DNA of 53,196 nt from Streptomyces sp. PTY087I2. Lineage in GTDB: Bacteria; Actinomycetota; Actinomycetes; Streptomycetales; Streptomycetaceae. Position numbers and translations under genes: made by a program. This document shows, piece after piece, positions 1-8,681 of this stretch. The stretch lies in the NCBI RefSeq assembly GCF_001687325.1, contig NZ_LZRD01000037.1, positions 1 through 53,196 on the forward strand. The letters are read 5' to 3'. Within the stretch, counting starts at the first letter, position 1, and the number at the start of each line of letters is the position of its first letter. The notes below the pieces were generated by a model. It searched no databases, was not told the origin of the DNA, and saw nothing but the letters and a program-made list of their open reading frames with translations.

Positions 1-2026
1 CGCCCCCGAACAGCCCGCCGAGGATGATGCCGCCGAGCACCGCCCCGCCCATGCCGCCGCCCCCGCCCCGCATCCCGCCCATCCCGCCGGGGCCCTGCGG
101 GGAGCGGAAGCCGCGGACGTCCTGCTCGGCCAGGGCCATCGCCTGCCCGGCCAGCGCGTCCGCCTGCTGCGCCTCGGCCAGCGCACCCTGCGCGTCCGTG
201 GCCGCCAGCTCCCGGGCCCGCTCCCACCGCCGCTGCGCCTCGGCCAGCCGGGTACGGGCCTGGCTGCCGACCGCGCCCCGGTTGGTCGTGATGAAGTCGG
301 CCGCCGCCCCGATCGCGGACCGGGCGGTGAGCATCGCCTGATCGAGGAGGGACCGGGCCTTCGCCTCGCCGCGCTCCTGGTCCCGGGCCCCCGCCAGCGC
401 CTCGTCCAGGGCCGCGTCCGCCTCCTCCACCCGGCGCAGCGCGTCGATCGGGTCGTACGGTCCCGCCGCCATCGCGCCCCGCACATCGGCGAGTACGGCC
501 TCGGCGCGGGCGATCCGGCCGCGCAGGTCGGCGGTCGACGCGCCCTCGGCGGTCCCTTCGAGCAGCCCGCCCGCGTCCGCGAGGTCGGTCTCCGTCTCGG
601 TCAGCGCGGCGGGCAGCTTCCGCGCGGCCTCGCCCAGCTCCGCCGCCCGCCGGTCCACCGAGTCCAGCAGCGTGCCGGCCTGGCCCACCGCGCCCTCGGC
701 CGCCCGGATGTACACCGCGGCCCGGGAGTTCTCGCCGCCCTCGACCGCCGTACGGGCCTCGCCCACGGCCGAGCCCGCGAAGACGAGCCGGTCCTCGGCC
801 TCCTCGACGTCGGCCGCCACGGGGGCGGCGGCGCCCTCCCCGTACCGCTCGCGCAGCCCGGCGACGCCCGACTCGGCCGCCGCGACCCGGCCGGCGAGGC
901 CGCGGTGGGTGGCGTCCACGGTGGCCAGGGCCTGTGGAGCGGTACGTTCCAGGGCGCGCAGCCGGTCGAAGTCCTCGGAGACGGTGTCGAGCCCCTCGTT
1001 CGCGGTGGCGCACCGGCGCAGGATCTCGTCCAGCATCCGCCGGCGGGTCGCGTCGTCCTCGGGGAAGGCGTCGTCGAGCTGCTGGCGCAACCGGAATGAC
1101 TGCGTCAGCTCGTCCTTCGCCCGTGCGACCGCCTCCGTGAACGGCTTCGCGGCCTCCTCGCCGAACTGGGCGGTCGCGAAACCGAGTTCCTCCTCGCTCG
1201 TGCGGACCGCGTCGTCGGTGTCCACCAGCACCTGCTTCGCCTGCGCGTCCAGCTCCGGCAGCGGCGTCGGCGGCTCCGGCGCACCGCCCGCTCCCGCGCC
1301 CCGGCCCCAGCCGGTCGCCGCCGGGGTGGTGCGGGTCGTCGCGCGCCCTTTGCGCCGGGTGTACGCGTACACGCCGACGGCGCCCACACCGGCGAGGACG
1401 GCCACCGGAAGGATGAAGTCGCGGGCACCGGTGGAGCCGGAGCCGCCCGTTCCGGGGTCGGCGGGGCCCGGGGTGATCGCGGGGGCGGTCACGGGGCGTC
1501 CGGCCAGGACGGAGGCGTACCCGTCGGCCGCGCCGATCGCCGCTCCCGCCCAGTCGTTCTCCCGGAGCGCGGGCTCGATCGCGGTACCCGCCACGTCCCG
1601 CAACTGAGCATCGGTGAGCCGGGAGTCCGCGTCGACGGAGTAGGCGTACTGCCGGTCGTGGGTGGCGACGGAGAGCAGCACGTCGTCCTGGCCCAGACCG
1701 TTGCGGTCGGCGGTCTCGTCGCTCCAGGTCTGCCCGGACCGCCCGGAGAAGTCGCGTACGTACACCACGAAGAGCTGGACGCGCTGCTCGTCGTACAGCC
1801 GGTCGAGGGCGTCCTCCACCTGCCCAGCCCGGTCGCCCAGGGCCCCGACCCGGTCGGTGATCTGCCCGTCCCGGGACAGCTCGACGGGGTCGTCGGCGCG
1901 CGCGGGCACGGCGGCGGGGAGCACCACCCAGCACAGGGCGAGCAGCGCGGCGGACAGGGCGGCGAGCGGCGCGGCGGAGAGCGCGGCGAGCCGGCCGGTG
2001 GTCCGTGGCGGTCGAGGAGACGTCAC
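1..2026 (-). CDS. TPM domain-containing membrane protein, 3' end cut by window edge
   Basis: Reads from a GTG start; about 675 residues are visible and the C-terminus is missing. Residues 1-45 form an export signal ending at an Ala-rich site (PARADD). Residues ~46-170 resemble the extracytoplasmic TPM domain, with FVVYVRDFSG and the DDVLLSVATHDRQYAYSVD stretch. A transmembrane helix lies at ~204-222, followed by a basic stop-transfer (YTRRKGR) and a long Ala/Glu/Arg-rich, probably coiled-coil region. The visible end turns Gly/Met-rich (GGMGGM repeats, then GGIILGGLFG). TPM proteins of this layout are common in actinobacteria and their role is poorly defined (membrane or photosystem-repair-like folds elsewhere). 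Start choice is moderate: no strong ribosome site precedes the GTG, so translation could be leaderless. It is transcribed away from the repeat tract upstream. Confidence 0.85.
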   Translation of the reverse strand, partial: MTSPRPPRTTGRLAALSAAPLAALSAALLALCWVVLPAAVPARADDPVELSRDGQITDRVGALGDRAGQVEDALDRLYDEQRVQLFVVYVRDFSGRSGQTWSDETADRNGLGQDDVLLSVATHDRQYAYSVDADSRLTDAQLRDVAGTAIEPALRENDWAGAAIGAADGYASVLAGRPVTAPAITPGPADPGTGGSGSTGARDFILPVAVLAGVGAVGVYAYTRRKGRATTRTTPAATGWGRGAGAGGAPEPPTPLPELDAQAKQVLVDTDDAVRTSEEELGFATAQFGEEAAKPFTEAVARAKDELTQSFRLRQQLDDAFPEDDATRRRMLDEILRRCATANEGLDTVSEDFDRLRALERTAPQALATVDATHRGLAGRVAAAESGVAGLRERYGEGAAAPVAADVEEAEDRLVFAGSAVGEARTAVEGGENSRAAVYIRAAEGAVGQAGTLLDSVDRRAAELGEAARKLPAALTETETDLADAGGLLEGTAEGASTADLRGRIARAEAVLADVRGAMAAGPYDPIDALRRVEEADAALDEALAGARDQERGEAKARSLLDQAMLTARSAIGAAADFITTNRGAVGSQARTRLAEAQRRWERARELAATDAQGALAEAQQADALAGQAMALAEQDVRGFRSPQGPGGMGGMRGGGGGMGGAVLGGIILGGLFGG

Positions 2027-2073
2027 GTTTGCGAGGCTATGTGCGCTTTTTCGCCCCCGCGACCTGGCGATCG

Positions 2074-2381
2074 GCCGACCGCGCCGGCTGTGCGCGGGGG
2101 CGTTGCGCCGACCCGGGCCGGCTGTGCGCGGTGGCGTTCCGCCGACCTGCGCCCGCTGTCCGCCGAAGCGTCCTGCCGACCTGCGTCGGCCGTGCGCAGG
2201 GGTGATCTGCTGACCGCGCCCGCCGCGCGCGGTGGTGTTCCGCCGACCCCGCGCTCGCTCTCCGCGGGAGCGTTCTGCCTACCCGGAGCCCCGTCCGCCG
2301 TCCGCCGAAGCATCCTGCCGACCTGCGCCGACTGTGCGCGGGGACGGTCCGCCGACCCGCGCCCGCCCTCGGGGGGAGCCT
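2074..2381. repeat. Degenerate ~34-bp tandem repeat (minisatellite), about 9 units
   Basis: The gene-free interval between the TPM gene and the glycosyltransferase is mostly head-to-tail units that start with GCCGACC and continue with a CTGTGCGCG- or CTGTCCGCC-like middle. Unit starts are 2074, 2107, 2141, 2175, 2209, 2242, 2277, 2317 and 2351, giving lengths 33, 34, 34, 34, 33, 35, 40, 34 and 31. Units differ from each other, and lengths not divisible by three argue against a repeat protein. There are no spacers, so it is not a CRISPR array. The rest of the 2027-2589 interval shows no gene. Confidence 0.8.
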
Positions 2382-2589
2382 GCGGGACGGATCCGCCGGT
2401 CCGCCTCCGCTGTTCGCATGAAAGGGGCGCGGGAAAGCGGTCCGCCCGCGCGTGTGCGGAGAGACGCGGGCCGCCGCCCGTCGTCAGATGGGGCGGACGT
2501 GGCGCGTTCCGGGCCCCGCGCCGGAGGCCGACGGCGGCGGCGCCGGTCGGGCCCGGCCGCACGAGAGGCCCGAAGTCCGGAGGTGGCGA

Positions 2590-4086
2590 GTGACTGGCCT
2601 TCAGCTGTCGGTCGTCGTGCCGTGTTTCGACGAGGCCGAGGTCATCGAGTCCTTCCACGCCGCCCTGCTCGCCGTCCTGGACCCCCTCGGGGACAGCTTC
2701 GAGATCTGTTACGTCGACGACGGCAGCCGGGACCGCACCCGCCCGCTGCTGAACGCCATCGCCACCCGCGACCCGCGCGTCCACTACACCGCCTTCAGCC
2801 GCAACTTCGGCAAGGAGGCCGCCATGCTCGCGGGCCTCCGCATGTCGCGCGGGGCGGCCGTGGTGATCATGGACGCCGACCTCCAGCACCCGCCCGAGCT
2901 GATCCCCCGCATGCTGGAACTGCACCGGCACGGCTACGACCAGGTCATCCCGCGCCGCGACCGCACGGGCGAGGGCATGATCCGCAGCACCCTCAGCCAC
3001 ACCTACTACGCGCTGGTGCGCCGCTGCATGGACGTGGAGCTGATCGACGGCTCGGGAGACTTCCGGCTGCTGTCGAGGCGGGCGGTGGAGAGCGTGCTGT
3101 CCCTCCCCGAGAGCAACCGCTTCTCGAAGGGGATCTTCTCCTGGATCGGCTTCGACACCGTCACCTTCCGCTACCGCAACAGCGAACGGGTGGCGGGCCG
3201 GTCGAAATGGGGCAGCAGACGGCTGCTCAACTACGGCATCGACGGACTGCTCTCCTTCAACAACCGGCCGCTCCGCCTCGCGATCTACGCCGGCTTCTGG
3301 GTCTTCGTCTCGGCGCTGGCCTATGCCCTGTGGACCGTCGTGCGCGTCGTCCTGCACGGCGTGGACACCCCCGGCTACGCCACCCTGCTCACCGCCGTCG
3401 TCGCCCTCAGCGGCATCCAGCTGGTGACGCTCGGGGTCATCGGGGAGTACGTGGGCCGCATCTACCACGAGGCGAAGCACCGCCCGCCGTACGTCGTACG
3501 GGAGACCGACGCGACCTGCCGGGCGGCGCTGCCGGACGGCCCGCCGCCGCGCCCGCAGCTCACCGGCGGCCCGGTCGAACGCGTCGCCACCGCCGCGGGC
3601 GCCCCCGGCCGGTCCCGTACGGTCCGCCAGTTCGGCAGTTTCGTCCTCATCGGGTGTGTGAACACCGCCGTCTACCTCGGCGTCTACGCCTCCCTCAACC
3701 GCTGGATCCCCTACCTGACCGCCCATGTCCTCGGCTACGCGGTCAGCATCGTGTGCTCGTTCCTGCTCAACTCCTACGTCACCTGCCGGACCCGGCCGAC
3801 CTGGCGCGCGTTCGTCCGCTATCCGCTCTCCAGCCTGGTCAACCTGGTGGCGTCCGGGGCGCTGCTGTACGGCGCGGTCAGCGGGCTCGGAATGGACAAG
3901 AACCTCGCCGCGCTGGCGGCCGGCGTCCTGGTCACGCCCGTCTCGTTCCTGCTGGCCCGATGGGCGATCACCTCGGGCCGGACCAGGCCGGCCGCCGTAC
4001 CGGAGGCCGTGGAGGTCCCCGCCGAACCGCTGCCCGCCCGCGCGGCGTCCGTACCGCTGTCCACCCGCTCGCCCCAGGACCGGTGA
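2590..4086 (+). CDS. GtrB-GtrA fusion: GT2 polyprenyl-phosphate glycosyltransferase with GtrA-like flippase domain
   Basis: 498 residues from a GTG placed six bases after a GGAGG. Residues ~5-170 are a family-2 glycosyltransferase of the DPM1/GtrB/ArnC type: LSVVVPCFDEAE at the N-terminus, the YVDDGSRD motif and a DADLQHPPE acidic motif. Two membrane helices follow (about 228-250 and 262-290). Residues ~343-463 form a GtrA domain (PF04138-like), beginning VRQFGSFVLIGCVNTAVY, with four membrane helices. In the family, GtrB loads a sugar onto polyprenyl phosphate and GtrA helps flip it, so this protein probably does both at the membrane. The next gene overlaps it by four bases (GTGA) and may be the outward-facing glycosyltransferase or acceptor-specific partner. 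Sugar and target are unknown. Confidence 0.9.
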   Translation: MTGLQLSVVVPCFDEAEVIESFHAALLAVLDPLGDSFEICYVDDGSRDRTRPLLNAIATRDPRVHYTAFSRNFGKEAAMLAGLRMSRGAAVVIMDADLQHPPELIPRMLELHRHGYDQVIPRRDRTGEGMIRSTLSHTYYALVRRCMDVELIDGSGDFRLLSRRAVESVLSLPESNRFSKGIFSWIGFDTVTFRYRNSERVAGRSKWGSRRLLNYGIDGLLSFNNRPLRLAIYAGFWVFVSALAYALWTVVRVVLHGVDTPGYATLLTAVVALSGIQLVTLGVIGEYVGRIYHEAKHRPPYVVRETDATCRAALPDGPPPRPQLTGGPVERVATAAGAPGRSRTVRQFGSFVLIGCVNTAVYLGVYASLNRWIPYLTAHVLGYAVSIVCSFLLNSYVTCRTRPTWRAFVRYPLSSLVNLVASGALLYGAVSGLGMDKNLAALAAGVLVTPVSFLLARWAITSGRTRPAAVPEAVEVPAEPLPARAASVPLSTRSPQDR

Positions 4087-5675
4087 AGCACGCGATGTCC
4101 GACGAGGTTCCCGTAACCGAGGCCCGAACGGGCGCGCAGGCCGAGACGGCGACGGACCGATCCGAACGGGACCGATCCGAACGGGATAGAGGAGAGCGGG
4201 ACAAGGGAGGGCGGGACCGGTCCGTACAGGACAGGGATGGACACCCGGCGAACCGCCCCTGGACGGCGCTCTGGATGACCGCCCTCGCGCTCCCGCCCCT
4301 CGCCCTGCTCGCCGCGGCCTCCTGGTTCGGCCGGTGGGTGAGGCCCGGCGCGGACGACTGGTGCTTCCTGCCGCGCGTACGGGACGACGGAGTCACCGGC
4401 CTGGTCGGGCAGTTCTACTTCGACGACAACGGGCGGGTCGCCAACGCGCTCCTGGTGGGCGCGTACGCGAAGTTCCAGGTCGCGGGCCACCAGTGGTTCC
4501 CCCTGGTCAGCGGGGTCCTGGTGCTCGCGGTCCTGTGGGCGGTGGCCGTCCTGGCGCTGCGCAGGGCCGGTCTGCGCACCCCGCGCGGCCTGCCGTTGCT
4601 CCTCGCGGCGATGACCACGGTGCTGTTCCTGTTCGCCACGCCGAACACGTACAAGACGTTCTACTGGCCCGCCGCGTCCGTCTCGCACACGCTGCCGCCC
4701 GTCCTGGCCTGCGCCGCGCTGATTCCGCTCCTGCTCGCCCGCACCCGGCGCGGCCGGGCACTCGCGATCGCCGTCGCGGTGCTGATGGCGGCCTTCCTCG
4801 CGACGCTGTCCGAGGAGACGGCGATCGTCGTGGTGATGGTGCTGCTGGCCGCGCTCCTCCTGTCCGGCCGGGTCGTCCCCGCCGCCGAGCGGAGGTTCGT
4901 CCGCCTGTGGTGCGCCGGAGGCATCGCCGGGACGGCGGCCGGGGCGCTGGTACTCATCACCTCGCCCGGCTCCATGAACCGCAGGGAGCGCTTCGGGGCG
5001 GGGACCACCTCCCTCCTCGCCCCCGACTCCCTCACCGCGTCGCTGCGCGCGTTCGCGGAGATCACCGTCACCGTGGTCACGACCTGGCAGTACGTGGGCG
5101 CGGTCGCGGTGGGCGTCCTGCTGGGGCTGCTGTGCCGGCGGGCGGCCGGGACGACGCCCCGCCCGCCCGCGCACGGGCCGCTGCTCATCGCCGCCGGGCT
5201 GGTCGCGCTCCTGGTCTCCGGCTACCTCTGCACGGTCATCGCGTACCCCGTCTTCGGCGACCGGGTGAGCGCTGCGAGCGCCAACCGGGTGTGGAACGAC
5301 TACCTCCTCCTGTACGTGATCCTGCTCGTCGGCGCGGGGACCCTGCTGGGCCTGGCCGTCCGCCGGTACACCCGCCGCACCGCCCCGGCGAAGGCGGTGT
5401 GCGTCGCGCTCTGCGTCCTGGTCTGCGCGGGCCCGGCCGTCGCCCTGACCGACCTGGACACCGCGATGCGGGCCCGGGCCGGTAAATGGGACGCCCAGGA
5501 CCGCCGCCTGCACGAGGGGGCGGCGGCCGGGGAGCGGGTCCTGCCGTACGAGCGCCTGGTGATCAGCCAGATGCTGGAGCCGTTCAGCCAGGGGGGCCGC
5601 CGGTACTGGCCCGGCGGCTGCGTCGCCGACCTCTACCGCCTGGACCGGGTCACGGACGGGACCAGGAACCGCTGA
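4083..5675 (+). CDS. Multi-pass membrane protein (DUF6056-like), coupled to GtrB-GtrA
   Basis: 530 residues if the GTG that overlaps the previous stop is used; an ATG four codons later is possible. The N-terminal ~55 residues are highly charged and contain an imperfect five-residue repeat (RSERD RSERD RGERD), matching a 15-bp tandem repeat in the DNA near 4157-4190. From about residue 60 there are roughly ten hydrophobic helices. After the first comes a WFGRWVRPGADDWCFLPRVR segment, as in DUF6056/GtrC-like membrane proteins that carry an extracellular acidic motif. Tight coupling to the GtrB-GtrA fusion suggests it transfers the lipid-linked sugar to a cell-surface acceptor. That is inference; no catalytic motif is certain. 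Confidence 0.8.
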   Translation: MKHAMSDEVPVTEARTGAQAETATDRSERDRSERDRGERDKGGRDRSVQDRDGHPANRPWTALWMTALALPPLALLAAASWFGRWVRPGADDWCFLPRVRDDGVTGLVGQFYFDDNGRVANALLVGAYAKFQVAGHQWFPLVSGVLVLAVLWAVAVLALRRAGLRTPRGLPLLLAAMTTVLFLFATPNTYKTFYWPAASVSHTLPPVLACAALIPLLLARTRRGRALAIAVAVLMAAFLATLSEETAIVVVMVLLAALLLSGRVVPAAERRFVRLWCAGGIAGTAAGALVLITSPGSMNRRERFGAGTTSLLAPDSLTASLRAFAEITVTVVTTWQYVGAVAVGVLLGLLCRRAAGTTPRPPAHGPLLIAAGLVALLVSGYLCTVIAYPVFGDRVSAASANRVWNDYLLLYVILLVGAGTLLGLAVRRYTRRTAPAKAVCVALCVLVCAGPAVALTDLDTAMRARAGKWDAQDRRLHEGAAAGERVLPYERLVISQMLEPFSQGGRRYWPGGCVADLYRLDRVTDGTRNR

Positions 5676-5721
5676 GGTCCGGGGCCCGTGCGGCATCGAC
5701 GAGCACGGCCGGGGCGGGACC

Positions 5722-6699
5722 TCAGTACCCGTAGATCATCTTGTACGCGACCTCCGGCAGGAACTGCCCCGCCACGGAACCGGCCCCGACCCCGCAGTCA
5801 CCGTCCGACTCTCCGGGCGTCTTCAGCCACAGCAGCATCTCGGCACCGCCGCCCGTCTGGCTGACCGCCCCCGTTCTGCGTCCGCCCGGGTTGCACCACT
5901 CGCCGTTGGAGCCGTTGCCGTTGCGGCTGGTGTCGATGACGTAAGGCTTCGTGTAGCCGTAGGACGCGGACAGAGAGCCGTTGATGGCGTCGCCGTACGC
6001 GGAGTTCTCGCCGGTGGCGTAGTAGTTCGAGATGTTGAGCGTGAAGCCGTGCGCCTGCCGGGCACCCGCGCCGTCGAGGTGCTGCGCCATGGTGTCGGCG
6101 CTGATCCAGGCCGGGTTTCCGGCGTCGAGGTAGGTCCATGTGTTGGGGGCGTACGCGGCGAACCGGTCGAGCGCGTCCCGGAGCATCCCGTTGCGTTCGT
6201 CGATCTGGTCCTGGCTCAGGCAGCTGAAGTCGCCCAGCGAATCGGGCTCGATGACCACGAGTGCGGGCCGGGAGCCGATGGCGGAGGCGAACGCGGAGAT
6301 CCAGGTGCGGTACGCGCTCGGGGTGCCGGCGCCACCGCCGGAGTGCCCGCCGCAGGCGTCGCGGCCGGGGATGTTGTACGCGATGAGGACGGGCAGCTTG
6401 TCGGCGGCGTCGGCCGCGCCCACGTACGAGCCGACCGCCGCCCCGATGTCCCCGCTCCAGGAACCGAACCAGCGGGCCATCGGCCGCGAGGCGATGCTGT
6501 CGCGGATGGCGGCGGCGCGGCCGTCACCGGGGTTCGCGGCGGCCCAGGCGGCGGGGGTGGAATCGGGGTCCGTGTAGAACCCGCTGGTCATCCCGATCGG
6601 GTCGGCCTGTACGGCAGCGGCGGCCTGTGGCCCTGAACCGAGGGGGAGCAGGAGACAGGCGAAGGTCGAGGCGACGAGCGTGCGCAGAAGTCTCTTCAC
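5722..6699 (-). CDS. Secreted glycoside hydrolase family 6 cellulase (endoglucanase/cellobiohydrolase)
   Basis: 325 residues from a GTG preceded by AGAAGGG. A Sec signal peptide covers ~1-29 (LLRTLVASTFACLLLP... ending AAAA). The remainder is a single GH6 catalytic domain: MARWFGSW, LPVLIAYNIPGRDACGG, the VVIEPDSLG motif with the catalytic-acid Asp, YLDAGNPAWI, NISNYYATGE, VIDTSRNGNG and the LLWLKTPGESDGDC segment. It hydrolyses beta-1,4-glucan outside the cell with inversion. There is no cellulose-binding module, unlike many Streptomyces cellulases. A perfect CebR box just upstream indicates cellobiose/cellotriose induction. Convergent with the upstream membrane gene, 46 bases apart. Confidence 0.95.
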   Translation of the reverse strand: MKRLLRTLVASTFACLLLPLGSGPQAAAAVQADPIGMTSGFYTDPDSTPAAWAAANPGDGRAAAIRDSIASRPMARWFGSWSGDIGAAVGSYVGAADAADKLPVLIAYNIPGRDACGGHSGGGAGTPSAYRTWISAFASAIGSRPALVVIEPDSLGDFSCLSQDQIDERNGMLRDALDRFAAYAPNTWTYLDAGNPAWISADTMAQHLDGAGARQAHGFTLNISNYYATGENSAYGDAINGSLSASYGYTKPYVIDTSRNGNGSNGEWCNPGGRRTGAVSQTGGGAEMLLWLKTPGESDGDCGVGAGSVAGQFLPEVAYKMIYGY

Positions 6700-6715
6700 G
6701 AGTGCGGCCCTTCTG

Positions 6716-6729
6716 TGGGAGCGCTCCCA
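6716..6729. promoter_or_regulatory. CebR operator (TGGGAGCGCTCCCA)
   Basis: Perfect 14-bp palindrome TGGGAGCGCTCCCA, identical to the published CebR box of Streptomyces, placed 17-30 bases before the GH6 start. CebR is the LacI-family repressor of cellulose/cello-oligosaccharide use, released by cellobiose or cellotriose. No other copy was seen in the window, including at the sugar ABC operon. Confidence 0.9.
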
Positions 6730-6910
6730 ATCTGCGGCGGCCGAACGGTGGGGGAGGGAGACGCCAAGGTGGGGGTGGCGGGGATGGCCGGGGGTGCGTA
6801 CGGCGGACGGGTGGGGACCCGGTCCGCGACTGCCGCCGTCAGTCGAGACGGTGACAGCGGGGCGCGTCGCTGTCAATGATTCCGGCAACGACGGCCCCGC
6901 ATACGGGCGT

Positions 6911-7942
6911 TCAGACGGCGGGGCGGTGGACGCGCGGGATCCCCAGGTCCGGCAGGCCGAGATGGAAGCCGCGCCCGCGACCGCTCATGGTGCCGTCGTA
7001 GGAGAGGTCGGCCAGGTCGACCCCCAGCTGCCGCAGCTCCTCGACGAGCATGCGGGCGGCGGTGGCGGCGTGCGCGGGATCGTCCATGGCGTCGGGGAAC
7101 CGGCGCTGCCAGATCGAGCGGGAGAACTCCCAGCCGTCCCGCTCCATCCGGGCGGGGTCGGCCGCGTCCGGCCGGTGCAGATGGCCGGTGGCCTCGACGA
7201 CGAGGCTCAGGTCCTGGCTCCAGCACTGGACGAAGCGCTGGGGATCATGGGCGGACCCCAGGTGCAGGATGAACCTGCCGGGGAAGAAGGGGGTGTCGTA
7301 GTCGAGGGAGCGAAGGGTTTCGGCCAGGCGCTTCTCCACGCTTTCCCAGGTGGTGCCGGCCAGTTCGGGCGAGGCGGACGCAGGCACGGGAGCGGTGGCC
7401 GGATCGCCCGCCTCGGCGGCCCGCCACCGCCCACGGGAGTACCCACGCCCGACGGAATCGCTGTCGGTTGCGGCGGGCAGGAGTTCGAGACTGACCTCGC
7501 CCTCGTCGTGCGAGTGCACGAGGATGCTGGTGCCGGGGCGCCGCCACAGCATCCACGGCCCGGAGTCGCCTCCCCACATCGTGGGCGGCCCCAGCTCCTC
7601 CTCCATGACCCACCAGGCGGCCCGGATGAAGCCGGCGGCCGTGGCCAGGTCCTCGGCGGGCAGATCGACGACGCGGACGTTCAGCTTGCGGATCCGCTCG
7701 GGCTCCGAGGCGCCGGAGATGAGGGTGCCGTACCCGGCCGAGGGCCCTTTCCGGGGAGCGAACCTGCGCCAGACCTGGCCCGCGACCTCCGTCGGCTCCT
7801 GAAGTTCCCATCCCAGCGCGGAGGTTGCATGCTCGAACTCGGACAGACTCCAGGAGCTGAGGCGGAGCGGTGCGACCTCTTTCACGAACGTACGGAATAT
7901 GTCGTCGTCGAGCCAGTTGCCGCGAGGGATCATGTTCTCCAT
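6911..7942 (-). CDS. Uncharacterised protein (possibly DUF6301-like)
   Basis: 343 residues, soluble, with no signal peptide or membrane helix. Tryptophan- and charge-rich, with WELQEPTEVAGQVWRRFAPR near residue 45 and LILVHSHDEGEVSLELLPA-like strands mid-protein; the second half (from about WESVEKRLAETL) may be a repeat of the same general fold. I only tentatively place it with DUF6301-type actinobacterial proteins and assign no function. The ATG lies seven bases after TACTGT, a -10-like hexamer, and has no Shine-Dalgarno sequence, so a leaderless transcript is likely. A second ATG three codons in is an alternative start. Confidence 0.75.
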   Translation of the reverse strand: MENMIPRGNWLDDDIFRTFVKEVAPLRLSSWSLSEFEHATSALGWELQEPTEVAGQVWRRFAPRKGPSAGYGTLISGASEPERIRKLNVRVVDLPAEDLATAAGFIRAAWWVMEEELGPPTMWGGDSGPWMLWRRPGTSILVHSHDEGEVSLELLPAATDSDSVGRGYSRGRWRAAEAGDPATAPVPASASPELAGTTWESVEKRLAETLRSLDYDTPFFPGRFILHLGSAHDPQRFVQCWSQDLSLVVEATGHLHRPDAADPARMERDGWEFSRSIWQRRFPDAMDDPAHAATAARMLVEELRQLGVDLADLSYDGTMSGRGRGFHLGLPDLGIPRVHRPAV

Positions 7943-8040
7943 ACGCCGGACAGTAGCGGTCCGGTACGACAGGGGCCGATGCCGACGTCACCGCTCCCGG
8001 GCGGCGAGGCTCGTGCCTCCGCGAGGAGATGAGGTGGAGC

Positions 8041-8517
8041 ATGGAGGCGAACGCCCAGGAACTCGCGTCCGGCCAGAAGGTGTTGGAGGCCCAGCCCTTC
8101 AGCGTCCTGCTGGGCGCGCGGCTGACCGCCTTCGGCGACGGAGCGGCGGTCCTGGAACTGGACGTACGCGACGAGCTGCGCCAGCAGAACGGCTTCGTGC
8201 ACGGAGGCGTCCTGAGCTACGCGGCCGACAACGCCCTCACCTTCGCGGCGGGCGCGGCGGTAGGCCCGGCCGTCCTGACGGCGGGCTTCACCATCGACTA
8301 CCTCCGCCCGGCAAGGGGCGAGACGCTGCGCGCCCGCGCCGAGGTGGTCCGCCCGGGCCGAAGCCGGGTGGTATGCCGCTGCGACCTGCTGATGGTGAAC
8401 GCGGAGGGCGAGGAAACGCTGTGCGCGGTGGCCCAGGGCACGATCGCGGTGGCCACCTCGGCCTCCGCCGCTGCCGCCTCCGCCGAGAGGCCGCCGGAGC
8501 CGACCGGGACCGGGTGA
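8041..8517 (+). CDS. PaaI/YdiI-type hotdog-fold thioesterase
   Basis: 158 residues from an ATG that follows GAGGTGG; another ATG four codons upstream lacks spacing to a ribosome site. The hotdog signature QNGFVHGGVLSYAADNA carries the HGG typical of PaaI-family acyl-CoA thioesterases, followed by TAGFTIDYLRPARGETLRA, the usual central strand and loop. The tail is Ala/Pro-rich. It is expected to hydrolyse an aryl- or acyl-CoA thioester in the cytoplasm; the substrate cannot be told. It stands alone between an unknown divergent gene and vapBC. Confidence 0.9.
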   Translation: MEANAQELASGQKVLEAQPFSVLLGARLTAFGDGAAVLELDVRDELRQQNGFVHGGVLSYAADNALTFAAGAAVGPAVLTAGFTIDYLRPARGETLRARAEVVRPGRSRVVCRCDLLMVNAEGEETLCAVAQGTIAVATSASAAAASAERPPEPTGTG

Positions 8518-8608
8518 CCCCGGCGGGCGTCACGGCCGGCCGAAAGGAGAACCGGGCAGCACTTCGCCCCGAACGTTGCAGCCTCCCACCCGCGACGAGA
8601 TCTCCCCA

Positions 8609-8655
8609 CAAAACGACATCTCTTTTGGTCGGCAAGAGGTATCATTTCGTTGGTA
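8609..8655. promoter_or_regulatory. Candidate vapBC promoter/operator
   Basis: An imperfect inverted repeat, AACGACATCTC on one side and GAGGTATCATTTCGTT on the other, flanks the region just upstream of vapB and contains TATCAT, a -10-like hexamer. VapB antitoxins typically autorepress by binding such palindromes. Assignment is by position and symmetry only. Confidence 0.4.
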
Positions 8656-8681
8656 AGGCTTGCAGCGGAGGGAGTACTCGC

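Noticed and set aside
2074..2381. CRISPR array
   Set aside because: Units are contiguous with no unique spacers and are degenerate; no cas genes nearby. The same applies to 27358-27449 and 28714-28790.
1658..2593. Long plus-strand open frame across the repeat tract
   Set aside because: Antisense to the TPM gene and running through out-of-frame tandem repeats; product is an Arg/Pro/Ala low-complexity string. Openness is explained by high GC.
2023..3726. 567-codon minus-strand frame opposite the glycosyltransferase
   Set aside because: Mirror frame of a gene with clear GT2 and GtrA domains; composition has no protein-like pattern.
2232..4082. Upstream extension of the DUF6056-like frame
   Set aside because: The frame is open but runs through the glycosyltransferase gene; the real start is the GTG overlapping its stop.
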